In this document: in pieces, positions 52,311 to 64,000 of the stretch
Layout: every line of letters starts with the position of its first letter
How positions within the stretch are numbered: the first letter of the stretch is position 1
Assembly: GCF_012516395.1 (NCBI RefSeq)
Contig: NZ_CP051206.1
Span: 682,001-746,000, forward strand
DNA from: Dolichospermum flos-aquae CCAP 1403/13F
Lineage (GTDB): Bacteria; Cyanobacteriota; Cyanobacteriia; Cyanobacteriales; Nostocaceae
DNA length: 64,000 nt
Direction of reading: 5' to 3'
Made by a program: the position numbers and the translations under genes
The notes under the pieces: model-generated
The model's input: only the letters and a program-made list of their open reading frames with translations
What the model was told of the DNA's origin: nothing
Database searches by the model: none

Positions 52311-53418
52311 TCAAAACCCAGCCTAGCGAAAATTTATCAGAAAATTTAAAAAATAATTACCTTTTTTAGAAATATTCGTGATATTATTTATCTTGGGTCT
52401 GTGTCTCTTATTCAGAGTAGCAGGCAGTTACTATGCTAAAAATACTAGCTGCAATTGTCTTAAATAATACAAATTAATTGGAGCCTGCTATGATACTGTT
52501 GGGGGTTAAAGGTGAAATTCGGACACCCTATCCTCATCTCTAAAATTTTAGGTTTTGGGGTTTGAATCTAAAATCTCAAGTTCCTGTGGTTGGTCATGAA
52601 TAAACAGCCAGAATACAGGGAAAAATAGATATGTTTTAGGAATTGTCAAATGGGCATATAGTGAAAATAGGCTAATTTTTGGGAGCTATCAGTAATCAGC
52701 AAAGAACAAGAATAGCTTGCATGGTGTAAGCCGTGAGCAAAAAAACTGCAAACTTCAAAACCGTTGGATTTACAGGTCTTTCTGGATTAGGGTAGTTTGT
52801 TTATATAGTGCATTGACACTCTCAGCGGCTAAAGTCAGTGAGATTCTTAGTTCACCGAAACCACTTAATTTAGATTCCTTGCGGTTTCTAAACCAGAGGT
52901 GGGGTCTCACCAAGTAGAGCAACCGCCGTTTAATTGTCAAGGTATGGTGTCTGCGATTTAGGCAGCAATTGGGTTTTTAGACAGGTTGATTACCCTTCCT
53001 GTATCAATACTTGTCGGTTAAGGAAATGTAGGTTGGGTTGAGCGACAGCGAAACCAAACAAAATCCTTGATAAGGTTGGGTTGAGGAACGAAACCCGACC
53101 TACCATATAATGACTTTTCATGCTTAACCGAGTAGTATTGCTTCCTGTATAGGTAATATTATCCATAAAATGCTAAATTATGACAAGAGAAAATAGAAAT
53201 TGAGTAAGAATTGATGACGGGGATTAAAATTACCGAGTATTCTTGTAAACAAACAAAAAATAAATAGGTATTGATAACACAGCTTTAGTTAAACGTCAAG
53301 CTAAAATTGTTATCTCTAAACTTTGGTAATTATGTATTTTTATCCAGTGCCAAAACTGAGAAAATTTCCCTTTAGCAGTAATAACAACATCTGTACCTCA
53401 ACATTTCAGGAATAGAGT
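52311..53418. other. 1.1-kb gap with IS end remnant and repeats
   Basis: Between two divergent genes. It holds a remnant of an IS200/IS605-type right end (52813-52930) and a pair of TAGGTTGGGTTGA scraps with AAACCCGACCTACC (53029-53104). The final 300 bp is AT-rich and should carry the glutamate synthase promoter. A small open frame at 52717-52917 crosses the IS end and is not gene-like. I searched for a GTA-N8-TAC NtcA box before the GOGAT gene and did not find one. Confidence 0.55.
52813..52930 (-). mobile_element. IS200/IS605-type right-end remnant with tnpB tail
   Basis: On the minus strand the end reads GAATCTCACTGAC-TTTAGCC-GCTGAGAGTGTCAA, the same layout as 4011-4044. Before it, a degenerate tail (PPLVQKPQGI then a stop) resembles the variable C-terminus of cyanobacterial TnpB genes. 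There is no catalytic part. Confidence 0.5.
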
Positions 53419-58116
<4,698 letters not shown>

Positions 58117-58119
58117 TTT

Positions 58120-58355
58120 GTCTGAATCAGGATTTACAAGATTTGAGGATTTGCAGGATTGAATTAATTAAATACTTTGTTTGTATTTATTCTGTTCATC
58201 CTTGAATCCTTTTTTTTGTCTGAATCAGGATTTACAGGATTTGAGGATTTACAGGATTTAATTAAATACTTTGTTTGTCTTCATTCTGTTTATCCTTTCA
58301 TCTTTTTTGTCTGAACCAGGATTTAGAGGATTTTAGGATTTACAGGATTTAATTA
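58120..58355. repeat. Three tandem repeats of about 95 bp
   Basis: Each unit has TCTGAATCAGGATTTACAGG, GAGGATTTACAGGATTTAA, TACTTTGTTTGT and TTCTG..TATCCTT. The third is incomplete. The GGATT-rich core is reused at 62355-62390 (CACGGATTAAATGGATTACA), between genes of the helicase locus. Confidence 0.75.
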
Positions 58356-58429
58356 ACAACTAGTGCAGAACGGCGTAAATAAGCAAACCATTCTCAATTT
58401 ATTTATAAGGGTTTTGCGGATTTTACGAA

Positions 58430-58545
58430 CAAAAAAGTGCAAGGGTTCTTTTTAGGAACTACGGTCGGTCAGAAACGGTAAGTTCTACCGAGATTGCCTG
58501 TGGAGCGGGCAAACAAGATTGGAAGTCATTCTAAGACCGCGATGA
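58430..58545 (+). pseudogene. Possible TnpB C-terminal scrap
   Basis: One frame reads TEIACGAGKQDWKSF then a stop, a sequence pattern I associate with the variable C-terminal end of IS605-type TnpB genes. DRDEAGNKH follows the stop. There is no catalytic or zinc-finger part, and no matching terminal hairpin was found. Weak call. Confidence 0.3.
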
Positions 58546-58730
58546 AGCAGGAAATAAACACTAAGATTATCGCTGTCCAGATGTGTCTAGACTTTGGTAA
58601 TTTTGGGTAAGTTTTATAGAACGGCAAATGGAGTCTCAACACAGTTGCATTTTTCCCTGTCGGATATGGGATATCCAGATAGCTGAAACTGTTCCCTGTT
58701 CCCTGTTCCCTCCCCTCACAGACAACTTTT

Positions 58731-61706
58731 ATGGCTTACGCCACGCTACGCTATCAGCAAACCCTACTTAATTTTGATTTACTACTTGCTGCTCAAGCTC
58801 ATCAAGAAAAAACTCTCTTATTGAAAGATGGAACAACTGAAAAGGTAGATTTCAAGCAATATCTAATTCAGGAAATTGAAAAAATATTTATTAAATATAC
58901 TCCCAGAGATATTTACTACAAGATATTATTTGAGTTATTTGGTAATCAAGTTTTAGAAATTGACAATGATCCAGACTTTAATCGTCAAGTTGGTAGATTA
59001 GAAAATACTGCTATTTTTTCTGCTCTTTATGAATTTCAAAAAAAGGGTGTTCTCAGTCTAATTAGAATGTTGCAAAAATATGATGGAGCTATTTTAGCAG
59101 ATGCGGTAGGTTTAGGAAAAACTTGGAGTGCTTTGGCTGTACTGAAGTTTTTTCAAATGCAAGGACGGGAAGTTATATTACTTTGTCCTAAAAAGTTAGA
59201 GAGTAATTGGAGACGCTATAAGGAAGATCAAGCATCAAAATTTGAATCTGATAAACTGAAATTTTTTATTCGTTTTCATACCGATATGAACAGCGATCGC
59301 CTAAATTCCTATAGCGATCGCGCTGATAAGTTTTTTTGTGATGACAAACCCAAATTAATTGTCATTGATGAAAGTCATAATCTCAGAAATGATAAATCTA
59401 GTCGTTATAAATTTTTAGTTGATGAAATTTTAAAAAATAATCAAGATATCAAAGTTTTACTAATATCTGCAACTCCCATTAATAATTCTCTAAATGATGT
59501 AAGAAATCAATTTAAGTTAATGGTTCAAGGTGATATACATGGCTATGATAGCAAATTAGGTGTAAAAAACATTGATTATTGCTTTAAACAAGCACAGACT
59601 ATATTTAACGAGTGGCGCAGAGATACAAAACCTCAAATCGGTAATTTTATTAAAAAGCTCTCAGACAATGATTTTTTTAGGTTAACAGATTCTCTATTAG
59701 TTGCGAGAACTAGAAAAATGGTGGAAGGTCAACAGACAAATTTACTATTTCCTACTAAGACAAAGCCTAAAAATTTATTTGTCACACCACATCAACTTGG
59801 TAATTTTGAAACCTTTGAGGAATTGTTTGATCATTTTCCACCAATGTTATCAGGATATCAGCCAGCTTTTTATTTAGATGATGAATCAGATAATAAAAAA
59901 GACGCTAAGAAAGATATATTACGTGATGAAAAATCACGCGATCGCTTTTTAGTGAAAATGATTTATATTTTGATGGTTAAGCGATTAGAGTCTTCTTGGT
60001 TTTCCTTTTACTCAACAGTAGAAAAAATCAAAGATCATCATCAAAATGCTTTAGATAAAATTAAAGCATATCAAGCAAACAAGGTAAAAACCTTATTATT
60101 AGAAGATGATGTTTATACTTTAGAAAATGAAAATGATGAAAATGATGATTTTACTCAAATAGTGGAAGAATATACATTAGGTGACAAACGCCCTATCAGT
60201 ATTGCAGAAATTGATCAATCTGGTAATTTAGATAAGTTTAAAGAGGATCTCAAAAAAGATTTAGACGCTCTCGATAAGCTGTATATTAATTTACAAAAAT
60301 TTGAGATCAAAATTGATAAAGAAATTCAAAAATCCCAGCAGTTTAAATCCTGTGATGATAAGTTAGAAAGACTGATTATAGAGATTATCAAAAAGCGTAA
60401 ATCAGGAGCAAATAACCATAATCAAAAAGTAGTAATTTTTACAGTTTATCGTGATACAGCGATGTATTTATTTAACCAACTTCAAGCTAGAGGTTTTGAT
60501 AAAATTGCGATCGCATCAGGAACAGGTTCATACTCCGATGATAGCCAACAAAAACAGAAAATGGAGGCTATTCTGGAAAGATTTGCACCCTATACAAAGC
60601 TATTTTGTGAAAAAGAATGGGCTTTTACCTCTGAAAAATCAGGTCTTGAAGCTTTTGCAGCATGGCAAGAATGGGTTAAAGATAATCACCCTGAAACTTA
60701 CCACAAACTCAAGAAACCCATAGATATTTTGATTGCTACGGATGCTTTAAGTGAAGGGCAAAATTTACAAGATGCTGATATGGTAATTAATTATGATATT
60801 CATTGGAATCCTGTACGAATTATCCAACGTATGGGTAGAATTGATCGGTTAGGTAGTCCTAATCAAGAAATTTTTGGGATTAACTTTTGGCCATCAGATA
60901 ATATTAATTCCTATCTGAATTTACAAGGAAGAATTGAACAGCGTATGGCAGCGATGAAGTTGGCAGGAGCAGAGGTGGATCATCAATTTTCTGATAGTTT
61001 TGCCAAGATGGTTCATGATGAAGAATTTGATCAAAAAATGAATGATCTGATGATGCGACAAATGCAAACTACATGGGATGATATTGAAGTTAGTAATCAA
61101 GGTTTAGGCTTTGATAGTTTGTCTTTAGAGCGATATCGTCAGGATTTATTAGCAGAATTTAATCGTGATAAAGATAAATATCGCCAAATGCCAAAAGGTG
61201 TATATACAGGATTTACAGTAGTGCAGAAATCTGGTATTCATGATGATTTGAATGATAATTTGCATGATGGTATTATTGCTTTGTTGGGGTATCCTGCCAA
61301 ACCAGCTAAAAAATTAGATCATCAATATCAAGTGTTTGATTTAATTTACATTGATAAATCAGGTAAATTAATTTTAAAAAATCAAAAAGAAGTTTTAGAT
61401 TTGCTAACCTTATATAAGGATAACGAGCGTTTTGTTCCTGATGCAATTGATCGCGGTGAAGCGGTGGCAGTCGCAGAGTTAGTAAACGCGCTTAAAACTT
61501 GGTTAACCAGTCAAGCAGTACAAGAGGAGCAAATGGAAGATGGTTCTGTCAAAAAGACGATGGGTAATGAAACTCTGGGAATTTTGCAAGGTTTAAAAAG
61601 AGGTAATAAGGCTTCTATAGATAGAATTAAGCAAAATGTTACAGTTGATGGTAAATATCAGCTAAGTAATTTCGATTTAATCAGTTGGGTATTAGTTACA
61701 GTATAA
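58731..61706 (+). CDS. SNF2-type helicase, defence/R-M associated
   Basis: A 991-residue SF2 ATPase. Walker A ADAVGLGKTWSA places Lys130. The DESH Walker B box is at 213-216, motif III reads LISATPINNS, and the C-terminal lobe has ATDALSEGQNLQ and motif VI IIQRMGRIDRLGS. A long acidic insert (about 370-500) separates the lobes. No nuclease or methylase domain is fused. The next two genes are a PD-(D/E)XK protein and an Eco57I-type methylase, so this is probably the translocase of a restriction or phage-defence system. The start is uncertain: MAYATLRYQ is encoded by a dispersed palindrome (GCTTACGCCACGCTACGC), so the natural N-terminus may have been replaced. Confidence 0.85.
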   Translation: MAYATLRYQQTLLNFDLLLAAQAHQEKTLLLKDGTTEKVDFKQYLIQEIEKIFIKYTPRDIYYKILFELFGNQVLEIDNDPDFNRQVGRLENTAIFSALYEFQKKGVLSLIRMLQKYDGAILADAVGLGKTWSALAVLKFFQMQGREVILLCPKKLESNWRRYKEDQASKFESDKLKFFIRFHTDMNSDRLNSYSDRADKFFCDDKPKLIVIDESHNLRNDKSSRYKFLVDEILKNNQDIKVLLISATPINNSLNDVRNQFKLMVQGDIHGYDSKLGVKNIDYCFKQAQTIFNEWRRDTKPQIGNFIKKLSDNDFFRLTDSLLVARTRKMVEGQQTNLLFPTKTKPKNLFVTPHQLGNFETFEELFDHFPPMLSGYQPAFYLDDESDNKKDAKKDILRDEKSRDRFLVKMIYILMVKRLESSWFSFYSTVEKIKDHHQNALDKIKAYQANKVKTLLLEDDVYTLENENDENDDFTQIVEEYTLGDKRPISIAEIDQSGNLDKFKEDLKKDLDALDKLYINLQKFEIKIDKEIQKSQQFKSCDDKLERLIIEIIKKRKSGANNHNQKVVIFTVYRDTAMYLFNQLQARGFDKIAIASGTGSYSDDSQQKQKMEAILERFAPYTKLFCEKEWAFTSEKSGLEAFAAWQEWVKDNHPETYHKLKKPIDILIATDALSEGQNLQDADMVINYDIHWNPVRIIQRMGRIDRLGSPNQEIFGINFWPSDNINSYLNLQGRIEQRMAAMKLAGAEVDHQFSDSFAKMVHDEEFDQKMNDLMMRQMQTTWDDIEVSNQGLGFDSLSLERYRQDLLAEFNRDKDKYRQMPKGVYTGFTVVQKSGIHDDLNDNLHDGIIALLGYPAKPAKKLDHQYQVFDLIYIDKSGKLILKNQKEVLDLLTLYKDNERFVPDAIDRGEAVAVAELVNALKTWLTSQAVQEEQMEDGSVKKTMGNETLGILQGLKRGNKASIDRIKQNVTVDGKYQLSNFDLISWVLVTV

Positions 61707-61726
61707 ATTTTTGGGAGTAAATAACT

Positions 61727-62341
61727 ATGACTATTGCAGTTACAGAAAATATTCAATCACTTTATGATGTAGAGACAAAGTTAGGACTAAGGCGATCGCA
61801 TGATCCAGACTTTTTCATGGAATGGTGTAGAGATTTTGAAGAATTAGAAGATACCGAAAAAACAACTCTAGATCGGATCAAAAGGTCTTATATATATCAT
61901 ATTAATCAAGGCTTTTTGTCTGAGGGAACGGTAAATTTATTGATGGTTTCACCATTACTATTTTTGGCAGGTTTTCTGGAATCACCTTTTAGTTTGCGAA
62001 GTGAACAGTCAGTTGAGATTAGCGATTATGATGGTAGTGTTACTTATCACGGAAGAATTGATGCTTTAGTTTTAAATAACAACTTATGGATAGTTTTAGT
62101 GGAAGCAAAGCGTTCTAGTTTTTCATTTTTAGTGGCAGTACCACAAGCTCTTACCTACATGACAGCAAGCCCAAATGGTGATAAACCAACTTATGGACTC
62201 GTTACCAACGGCGATCATTTTATGTTTGTTAAGCTGCAACAATCTCAATACGATCTTTCTGATGATTTTTCACTTTTTAAGCGATCGAGTAATGAACTCT
62301 ATCGCGTGCTGCAAATTCTCAAATCCTTCCAGAATCTATAA
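61727..62341 (+). CDS. Small PD-(D/E)XK protein (type I HsdR_N-like)
   Basis: A 204-residue protein. The nuclease-type core is Asp112 in GRIDALVL, then Glu126-Ala-Lys128 in VLVEAKRS, followed by a conserved Gln in VPQALTYMTA and a GLVTNGDHFMFVKL strand. This is the fold and motif order of type I restriction HsdR N-terminal domains. It starts 20 bp after the helicase stop behind a GGGAG-type site, so the two are co-transcribed. It probably supplies DNA cleavage to the helicase and methylase pair (inference). Confidence 0.8.
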   Translation: MTIAVTENIQSLYDVETKLGLRRSHDPDFFMEWCRDFEELEDTEKTTLDRIKRSYIYHINQGFLSEGTVNLLMVSPLLFLAGFLESPFSLRSEQSVEISDYDGSVTYHGRIDALVLNNNLWIVLVEAKRSSFSFLVAVPQALTYMTASPNGDKPTYGLVTNGDHFMFVKLQQSQYDLSDDFSLFKRSSNELYRVLQILKSFQNL

Positions 62342-62410
62342 ATAATGAATTTGATCACGGATTAAATGGATTACACAGATTGCACGGATTAACTAATTAT
62401 GGAGTTAACT

Positions 62411-64000
62411 ATGAAACTAACTATTTTTAATGAAATGGATTTTTTACCCGCTTTAAAGACTTTTTTTAGTGGGCTAAATGTACCTATTAATTATATAGAT
62501 GATAAGCCAACTTCGGCAAAGGAAATATTACAGAATACCTATAAGGATAATGATTCTTTTAGGTTAATTAATGATGTTTATTTTGTTGGGTTAGTTGATG
62601 ATGCAGCTTTTAGTAAAAAGCAAGGTTTAGAGATTGATCAAATTAAATCAGATTATGATGGAATTTTGATTTTTGGGGTAACTTTAAGTAATCGTGATCA
62701 TGGACAATTACCAACGCGGTCGCAATTAGCAGAAATATCACGGGCTTTTAATCGGGAGTTTTGTTATACTCCTGTAGTGATTATTTTTAAGTATGGCGAT
62801 TATCTAGCATTTGCTAATACTGAAAGATTAAAATATAAGGATAATCGTGAAGGTGAAAAAGCGGGTAAAGTAACTTTATTAAGAGATATTGATATTCAAC
62901 AACCACATTCAGGACATCAACGTATTTTAGCAGAGTTAGCAATTCCCAAAACAGGTAAAGATCGGGTAGATTCTTTTGCTAAATTATATCAATATTGGCA
63001 AAAGGTTCTTGATGTTAGTTTGCTAAATAAACAATTTTATCAGGAGGTTTCAGCCTGGTATTTTTACGCTTGTAAACAAGTGGTTTTTCCCAAAGATGCT
63101 AAGAATAATCAAGAAAGTTTAATTAGGTTAATTACCCGGTTAATGTTTGTTTGGTTTCTGAAAGAAAAAGGTTTAGTTCCTAATCAATTATTTAATCAAA
63201 TTGATATTCAATCTATTCTCAAAAGTGTAGAACCCCAGGAAAGTACCTATTACAAAGCCATTTTACAAAACTTGTTTTTTGCCACATTGAATACTGAAGG
63301 TAAACGCGAATTTATTAAAGAGAGTTCCGGCGGTCGTAATTCCCAGCACATGGTACATAATGTATTTCGCTACAAGGATTATTTTCAAGATCCTGATGGG
63401 GTAATTGATCGTTATTTTGCAGATATTCCCTTTTTAAATGGTGGTTTATTTGAATGTTTAGATGTTCCTGCACAAAAGGATAAACCTGACACAGCAAAAA
63501 GAATTGATGGGTTTAGTAATCATTCTTCTAATGTGTTATCTGTGCCAAATGAATTATTTTTTGGTGATTTTCAAGATGTGGATCTTAATGCCGATTTTGG
63601 TACAAGTCGCAAGAAATATCGAGTACGGGGTTTATTAGAAATATTTAAAAGCTATAAGTTTACTATTGCTGAAAATACGCCCTTTGAGGAAGATGTGGCG
63701 CTTGATCCTGAATTATTAGGACAAGTATTTGAGAATCTTTTAGCGGCTTATAATCCTGAGACACAAACAACAGCTAGAAAACAAACAGGTTCTTTTTATA
63801 CGCCCCGTGAGATTGTTAATTACATGGTGGATGAAAGTTTAATTGCTTATTTTAAGAGTTGTTTGCCCTCACCCCCAGCCCCTCTCCCTAGGGGAGAGGG
63901 GAGCAAGATTCTTACTCCCCCTTCTCCCCAGGGAGAAGGGGGCAGGGGGGATGAGGGCGATCGCATTACTGGTAAGTTACGGTTAATTCCTAAAACATTG
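62411..64000 (+). CDS. Eco57I-type N6-adenine methylase, 3' end beyond window
   Basis: Open from ATG 62411 (GGAG six bases before it) to base 64000, giving 530 codons so far with no stop. Residues 1-450 include a long N-terminal region (YFVGLVDDAAFSKK, RLITRLMFVWFLKEKGL, IPFLNGGLFECLD) of the kind found in Eco57I-type and BREX PglX-like methylases. Motif X, TGSFYTPREIVNYMVDESL, follows at about 457-475. The SAM-binding and NPPY motifs should lie beyond the edge. Between motif X and the edge a palindromic repeat (63866-63957) adds about 31 Pro/Gly-rich residues in frame. It follows the nuclease gene by 69 bp, which includes a GGATT-type repeat. Confidence 0.85.
   Translation, partial: MKLTIFNEMDFLPALKTFFSGLNVPINYIDDKPTSAKEILQNTYKDNDSFRLINDVYFVGLVDDAAFSKKQGLEIDQIKSDYDGILIFGVTLSNRDHGQLPTRSQLAEISRAFNREFCYTPVVIIFKYGDYLAFANTERLKYKDNREGEKAGKVTLLRDIDIQQPHSGHQRILAELAIPKTGKDRVDSFAKLYQYWQKVLDVSLLNKQFYQEVSAWYFYACKQVVFPKDAKNNQESLIRLITRLMFVWFLKEKGLVPNQLFNQIDIQSILKSVEPQESTYYKAILQNLFFATLNTEGKREFIKESSGGRNSQHMVHNVFRYKDYFQDPDGVIDRYFADIPFLNGGLFECLDVPAQKDKPDTAKRIDGFSNHSSNVLSVPNELFFGDFQDVDLNADFGTSRKKYRVRGLLEIFKSYKFTIAENTPFEEDVALDPELLGQVFENLLAAYNPETQTTARKQTGSFYTPREIVNYMVDESLIAYFKSCLPSPPAPLPRGEGSKILTPPSPQGEGGRGDEGDRITGKLRLIPKTL
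63866..63957. repeat. 92-bp palindromic repeat inserted in frame in methylase
   Basis: Ends CCCTCACCCCCAGCCCC and GGGGGGATGAGGG are inverted repeats. Two inner hairpins are CCTCTCCC-TA-GGGGAGAGG and CCCTTCTCCC-CA-GGGAGAAGGG. In the gene frame it reads PSPPAPLPRGEG and TPPSPQGEGGRG with no stop. Similar GC-rich blocks occur in the MITEs at 6596 and 11672. Confidence 0.8.

Larger units (their letters stand above)
58117..58730. other. Gap with tandem repeats and possible IS remnant
   Basis: 614 bp between glsF and the helicase gene. It starts with three tandem degenerate repeats (58120-58355), then a possible TnpB tail scrap (58430-58540), and then a TTCCCTGTTCCC run directly before the helicase. 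No intact gene is visible. Confidence 0.55.

Noticed and set aside
52717..52917. 66-codon plus-strand ORF
   Set aside because: It crosses an IS200/IS605-type end remnant on the other strand and has no recognisable features.
58731..64000. Call of a complete DISARM or BREX system
   Set aside because: None of the other core genes (drmA, drmB, drmC, pglZ, brxL) is visible, so only a general defence/R-M label is supported.

Overview
The window looks like a filamentous heterocystous-type cyanobacterium (Nostocales, most like the Dolichospermum/Anabaena/Aphanizomenon group). The reasons are the frequent GCGATCGC (HIP1) octamers, low GC, short tandem heptamer repeats, many palindromic dispersed repeats, a flavodiiron Flv3/Flv1 pair, ferredoxin-type glutamate synthase and a glycine-rich RRM protein. 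The genus is inferred from protein style, not from a database search.

Layout. 1-4044 is a mobile-element graveyard. It holds an IS605-type tnpB/tnpA pair, then a mosaic of group II reverse-transcriptase, TnpB and IS1634 fragments, and a group II intron sitting in the zinc-finger end of a second tnpB. This element has cut a MOSC-domain gene behind lepB. 4193-14746 holds housekeeping genes (lepB, pyrC, tsaE, yvcK, ruvC) around a three-gene operon led by an exported TPR/trypsin-like protease. 15274-15765 is a dead type I-like methylase gene broken by a MITE. 15767-26872 is the most distinctive block: two exported TPR-CHAT proteases, a Tat-type caspase-fold (C14) protein with DUF4384-like tail, a DUF433/DUF5615 toxin-antitoxin pair, a membrane TPR protein and a FecR-like exported TPR protein. 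27359-29020 carries a lone sugar-type ABC permease and a PsiE-like protein. 29779-34730 has flv3 and flv1 flanking a PEP-CTERM-like exported protein, with a duplicated flv1 5' scrap. 34941-37346 has Uma2-type genes and an IS200/IS605 remnant. 37395-43234 encodes an Rbp, a hybrid sensor kinase, a prolyl oligopeptidase and a LON-domain protein.

43338-49448 is the str operon on the minus strand (rpsL, rpsG, fusA, tuf, rpsJ, with an intrinsic terminator) next to an IscA/HesB-type gene. It is bracketed by five copies of a 73-bp palindromic element. After a cupin gene, a phosphodiester glycosidase gene and a 1.1-kb repeat-rich gap comes the Fd-GOGAT gene. The right end (58731-64000) is a defence-like locus: SNF2-type helicase, small PD-(D/E)XK protein and an Eco57I-type methylase that runs off the window.

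A thread through the window is repeats entering reading frames without breaking them: tnpB, the TPR-CHAT pair, the GOGAT gene and the methylase each carry an in-frame insert with repeat or low-complexity features. The CHAT/caspase block and the helicase-nuclease-methylase locus are the best candidates for a little-described system. No tRNA, rRNA or convincing CRISPR array was seen.
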